Of a stretch of DNA of 34,809 nucleotides, positions 33,201 through 34,809 are shown piece by piece. Source of the DNA: Candidatus Altarchaeales archaeon WOR_SM1_SCG. GTDB lineage: Archaea > Altiarchaeota > Altiarchaeia > IMC4 > WOR-SM1-SCG. The position numbers and the translations under genes are program-made. Every line of letters starts with the position of its first letter. The first letter of the stretch is position 1. The notes under the pieces were generated by a model. The model was not told the origin of the DNA. It worked only from the letters and a program-made list of their open reading frames with translations, and searched no databases. Location of the stretch: positions 1-34,809 of the forward strand of contig MCBE01000022.1 of the NCBI GenBank assembly GCA_001723845.1, given 5' to 3'.

Positions 33201-33672
33201 GGAAAAATATTATTATAAAGGTTTTAGGATTTCAAAAGATATTGGTATCAAATTAAAGCAGGCAGAAATTGGTTATGTGCTTGGCAAAATTTTATTAAAA
33301 AGAAAGAATACCTACGATGCTTTAGAAGTTCTAAAAGAAGTGAAGGAGGCATTTAAAGAGATTCATAATAAAAAAGGGTTGGCAGATACTTGTCTTGAAT
33401 TGGGCAATATTTATCAGATGTTAAATGATTATGAAATGTCCCGGTGGTTATATAAAGATGCGTTACGATTTTATAAAGATCTTGGTGATTTGTCCGGAGA
33501 AGCTGTAACAGAAACAAATCTTGGAAGGTTGGAAATTAGAACAAACTTATTTTCTGATGCAGAAAAACATCTTAAAGATGCTTATAAATATTTTGTTAAT
33601 GCAAATGATTATAAAAAGCAGGACGCAATTCATCAATTATTACAGATAACACAACAAATATCAAAAGGTTAA
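30289..33672 (+). CDS. CHAT-NB-ARC-TPR protein (NLR-like STAND NTPase)
   Basis: About 1127 residues from the ATG (MENSDALRVLVVSSSPLVG); the frame opens seven codons earlier with GTG. An N-terminal CHAT caspase-like domain (about 1-195) includes DYDVFHFVGLSTEKGELVLE and LAVLIACYSYS. The catalytic Cys is present (ORF-track C120) but the GHG histidine is replaced (GLS). The NB-ARC NTPase follows: P-loop GVAGIGKTALA, Walker B CLLVIDNF, sensor VLITSRR, GLPL-like GCVPLAIVLSAPLL, then a winged helix. A helical linker leads to at least eight 40-residue TPRs and a more diverged TPR tail. This is the architecture of animal/plant NLR-type sensors and of bacterial conflict systems: TPRs sense, NB-ARC oligomerises, CHAT is the effector. 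Confidence 0.92.
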   Translation: MENSDALRVLVVSSSPLVGTKPLDLEEERKRLREAFGKTKGNIEVHYLPHATVKSIQEALLDDYDVFHFVGLSTEKGELVLEQEDGNDYCLPGDDLAGMLKDSGIKLAVLIACYSYSDAVSEKLEGKIPSIIGVRKDKPLPVVAGSAFTSMFYTALAKGKSVNRSFEDGKTAIDLMKGLKKYSLSKLFVLTQKEDNTLITGGSVGNYTEIEPVKTPCNLPKADRFLGRIGEMVAINKNLKGKDNHIINLHGVAGIGKTALALEAARWQKERGYFKGGVFWHSVELNPTLSGLLESISNAFEMESTLTEKEVLGYLNKNDCLLVIDNFQTVLDLDDNGNEQAEKVIQFLQNIIDSTHVLITSRRNHIGLRNERDIYLGELPIEIAKKLFIEIVGERGWKPGKEVPDYRTNNDITNICELLGCVPLAIVLSAPLLHTERISVGELYERLKKEGEMHNLLDEDKRAVPRLKDYKASLLLSYSTLKDDAKYAFAVMSIFSGWTGEEAVKDIIPNITEIFEKGMHDLERKNLIRCIGEGKSRRWQHLPIIKSFAFEKLKEYDIDIETLKLNHANYYLKIAEKYEQGKEHLWKFLDPEWDNITSAADFISDKFNENFNNFKNLNESQIKENKIVNLTGEYALALKHVAYFRHLGKQGERWLKTGLEAFNLKGDEKRKSLMCNQIGLIHDAQGDYPEAIKWYNKSMETSEKISDTAGIGAIYNNIASIHYAQGNYPEALKWYNKSLEIKEKIGDTAGLATTYNNIGLIHDAQGNYPEALKWYNKSLEIKEKIGDIAGFAATYNNIAAIHYAQGNYSLALKWYNKSREIMEKIGNTAGLAATYNNIGEVHRVQGNYPDALKWFNKSGEISEKIGNTAGLAATYNNIAAIHYAQGDYPEALKWYNKSWEITEKIGDTAGLAATYNNIGEVHRVQGNYPEALRWYKKSAEIKEKIEDSITLSDTYIDIGNIHYAQGNYSDAEKYYYKGFRISKDIGIKLKQAEIGYVLGKILLKRKNTYDALEVLKEVKEAFKEIHNKKGLADTCLELGNIYQMLNDYEMSRWLYKDALRFYKDLGDLSGEAVTETNLGRLEIRTNLFSDAEKHLKDAYKYFVNANDYKKQDAIHQLLQITQQISKG
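32321..33280 (+). repeat. Eight 120-bp TPR-coding direct repeats
   Basis: Units of exactly 120 bp run from 32321. 32461-32530 is identical to 32581-32650, and 32761-32820 differs from 33001-33060 by one base. Units alternate between IAAIHYAQ-type and IGEVHRVQ- or IGLIHDAQ-type starts, giving a 240-bp super-repeat. Such near-identity implies recent unit duplication or gene conversion. Confidence 0.9.
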
Positions 33673-33685
33673 TATCTCAATAAAA

Positions 33686-34809
33686 ATGAAAAACATAAGA
33701 AAATATGAAACAGGATTTGATAAATGGGAACTTAAAAGAAATCCCTTTGAAGTACTTCCTCCAAAAGATGAAGAAACGCGAAAGTGTGTATTCACCGGTA
33801 GAGAGAGGGAAATAAATGATATTTGCCGACTTGTAAAAACACCAAAAGGTATTTTTATCTGCGGGATGTTTGGTACGGGTAAAACAATGCTGGTTATGGA
33901 AGCTTTAAGTAGATTGGAAGAAGCAAACTTTACGAAAGTTTATGCAAGTTATGATGCACACGACGGATTCCGAAAAACAGTATTAAAAAATTTAGCAAAA
34001 ACTATATCACAAAGAGGTAATACATATGCAAAAAAAGTTTATGATGTCCTGACGATGGGTAATAAAATAGAGGAAACAGAAAAGGAAAGAGGTATGAATT
34101 TTGGAATAGCTGATGGTAAGATGAAATGGATAGAAAGAGCAACATTAAAAATTGAAAATCCCCGGGATTATATAGAAAAATTAATAGAAAGCGAAATAGA
34201 AGAAGGAAGAACAGTGGTTATTGCTGTGGATGATCTGGAAAGAAGAGCTGACATTGCAAGTATTCAGGAGATTATAGATGACACACGAGATATACTTCGA
34301 TTTGGTAGTTCATTAATACTTATGGGGCAACCGATTGGGGTTACGAGGGATATTCGTACATCCAGTGGATGTATTATGCATGAAATCCTGCTGGATACAC
34401 TTTCAGAAAAGGAATTAATAGAAATGATGATAAAATACCTTAATACAGCCCGCTCAGAAGATAAAGGAACTTATCCTTTTAGTAAGAATGTAGCTGAAAA
34501 GATCGCTAATAATATTGTTGAATGGAAATTAACACCAAGACTTTTTAATTTTGCTTGTTTTAATTTACTTGAAATTGCATCACACGATCTCTTGGATGAG
34601 ATTGATGATGGTGTGCTGGAAAAATACTGGCAAAAGATGGCAGATAAAATATTGGGTCAGATTGAAGAATTAGATAAAAAATATCTGGAGATTATTTATA
34701 AGGAAGGAGGATTTTCCGAGGATTCTGATAATGTAATCAAAATGATTGGAGGCGAATTTGCAGGATATGCTGAGGTTCGTGGAATACTTGCAAAATTGGC
34801 TCATGTAGA
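33686..34809 (+). CDS. AAA+ ATPase (Orc1/Cdc6- or AAA_16-like), incomplete at window end
   Basis: Not in the ORF track because it is open at the right edge. The 374 visible codons start at MKNIRKYETGFDKWELKRNP, 13 bp after the CHAT gene stop. The sequence FEVLPPKDEETRKCVFTGRE precedes Walker A GMFGTGKT, and Walker B is VVIAVDDLERR. GSSLILMGQPIGVTRD is the sensor-1-like strand, and a helical lid follows (FSKNVAEKIANNIVEWKLTP). The last ~60 residues look like the start of a winged helix. The layout NPF..R....FTGRE..I is typical of archaeal AAA_16/Cdc6-like ATPases found in accessory loci. Its position implies co-transcription with the CHAT-NB-ARC-TPR gene. Confidence 0.82.
   Translation, partial: MKNIRKYETGFDKWELKRNPFEVLPPKDEETRKCVFTGREREINDICRLVKTPKGIFICGMFGTGKTMLVMEALSRLEEANFTKVYASYDAHDGFRKTVLKNLAKTISQRGNTYAKKVYDVLTMGNKIEETEKERGMNFGIADGKMKWIERATLKIENPRDYIEKLIESEIEEGRTVVIAVDDLERRADIASIQEIIDDTRDILRFGSSLILMGQPIGVTRDIRTSSGCIMHEILLDTLSEKELIEMMIKYLNTARSEDKGTYPFSKNVAEKIANNIVEWKLTPRLFNFACFNLLEIASHDLLDEIDDGVLEKYWQKMADKILGQIEELDKKYLEIIYKEGGFSEDSDNVIKMIGGEFAGYAEVRGILAKLAHV

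Noticed and set aside
28841-33280. Regularly spaced repeats as a possible CRISPR array
   Set aside because: Units are contiguous, 120 bp, in frame and encode TPRs; there are no spacers and no cas genes in the window.

Overview
The window is archaeal chromosomal DNA, AT-rich (roughly one third GC by eye). The archaeal call rests on a homodimer-type NAC protein, a PAC2-family proteasome-assembly chaperone, an archaeal-type threonyl-tRNA synthetase, an AMMECR1 protein, a eukaryote/archaeal-type ATP-dependent DNA ligase, a type IA topoisomerase with C-terminal zinc ribbons, and TTTAAATA-like TATA boxes placed so that several transcripts would be almost leaderless. I cannot name the lineage with confidence. 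Uncultivated groups such as Altiarchaeota or DPANN are possible but not shown.

Layout. (1) 0.2-6.0 kb: NAC and an inositol-monophosphatase/FBPase gene. A small accessory island follows (unknown zinc-cysteine protein, PD-(D/E)XK nuclease-like protein, RelB/ParE-type toxin-antitoxin pair). It is bracketed by a second, frameshifted copy of the 3' end of the phosphatase gene and followed by a YjbQ gene scrap. Then come a cytoplasmic GH13 amylase and three tandem palindromic motifs. (2) 6.0-16.0 kb: the PAC2 chaperone, then a long minus-strand block with a winged-helix protein, two paralogous membrane-anchored cysteine-rich surface proteins, a Schlafen/AlbA-type ATPase regulator (COG2865-like) with a decayed tail, a JAMM metalloprotease, and a LamG-domain surface protein. 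(3) 16.0-26.7 kb: a VapBC-like pair, thrS, a HepT toxin remnant, DNA ligase interrupted at its active site by a LAGLIDADG intein, a DUF4143-type ATPase, a DUF4870-like membrane protein, AMMECR1 and topA. (4) 26.7-34.8 kb: an NLR/STAND-like NTPase locus. It holds a P-loop ATPase overlapped by a TPR protein, an antisense DUF5678 + retropepsin-like aspartic protease pair, a large CHAT-NB-ARC-TPR protein, and another AAA+ ATPase running off the window end. A truncated second DUF5678 copy sits divergently in front of the first ATPase.

The best candidate for an undescribed system is region 4. Signal-transduction NTPases are clustered with a protease-like CHAT domain that has lost its usual catalytic histidine, a separate aspartic protease pair, and nearly identical 120-bp TPR repeats shared by two genes. 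Across the window at least five gene relics (phosphatase 3' end, YjbQ, COG2865 tail, HepT, DUF5678) show repeated insertion, duplication and decay next to housekeeping genes.
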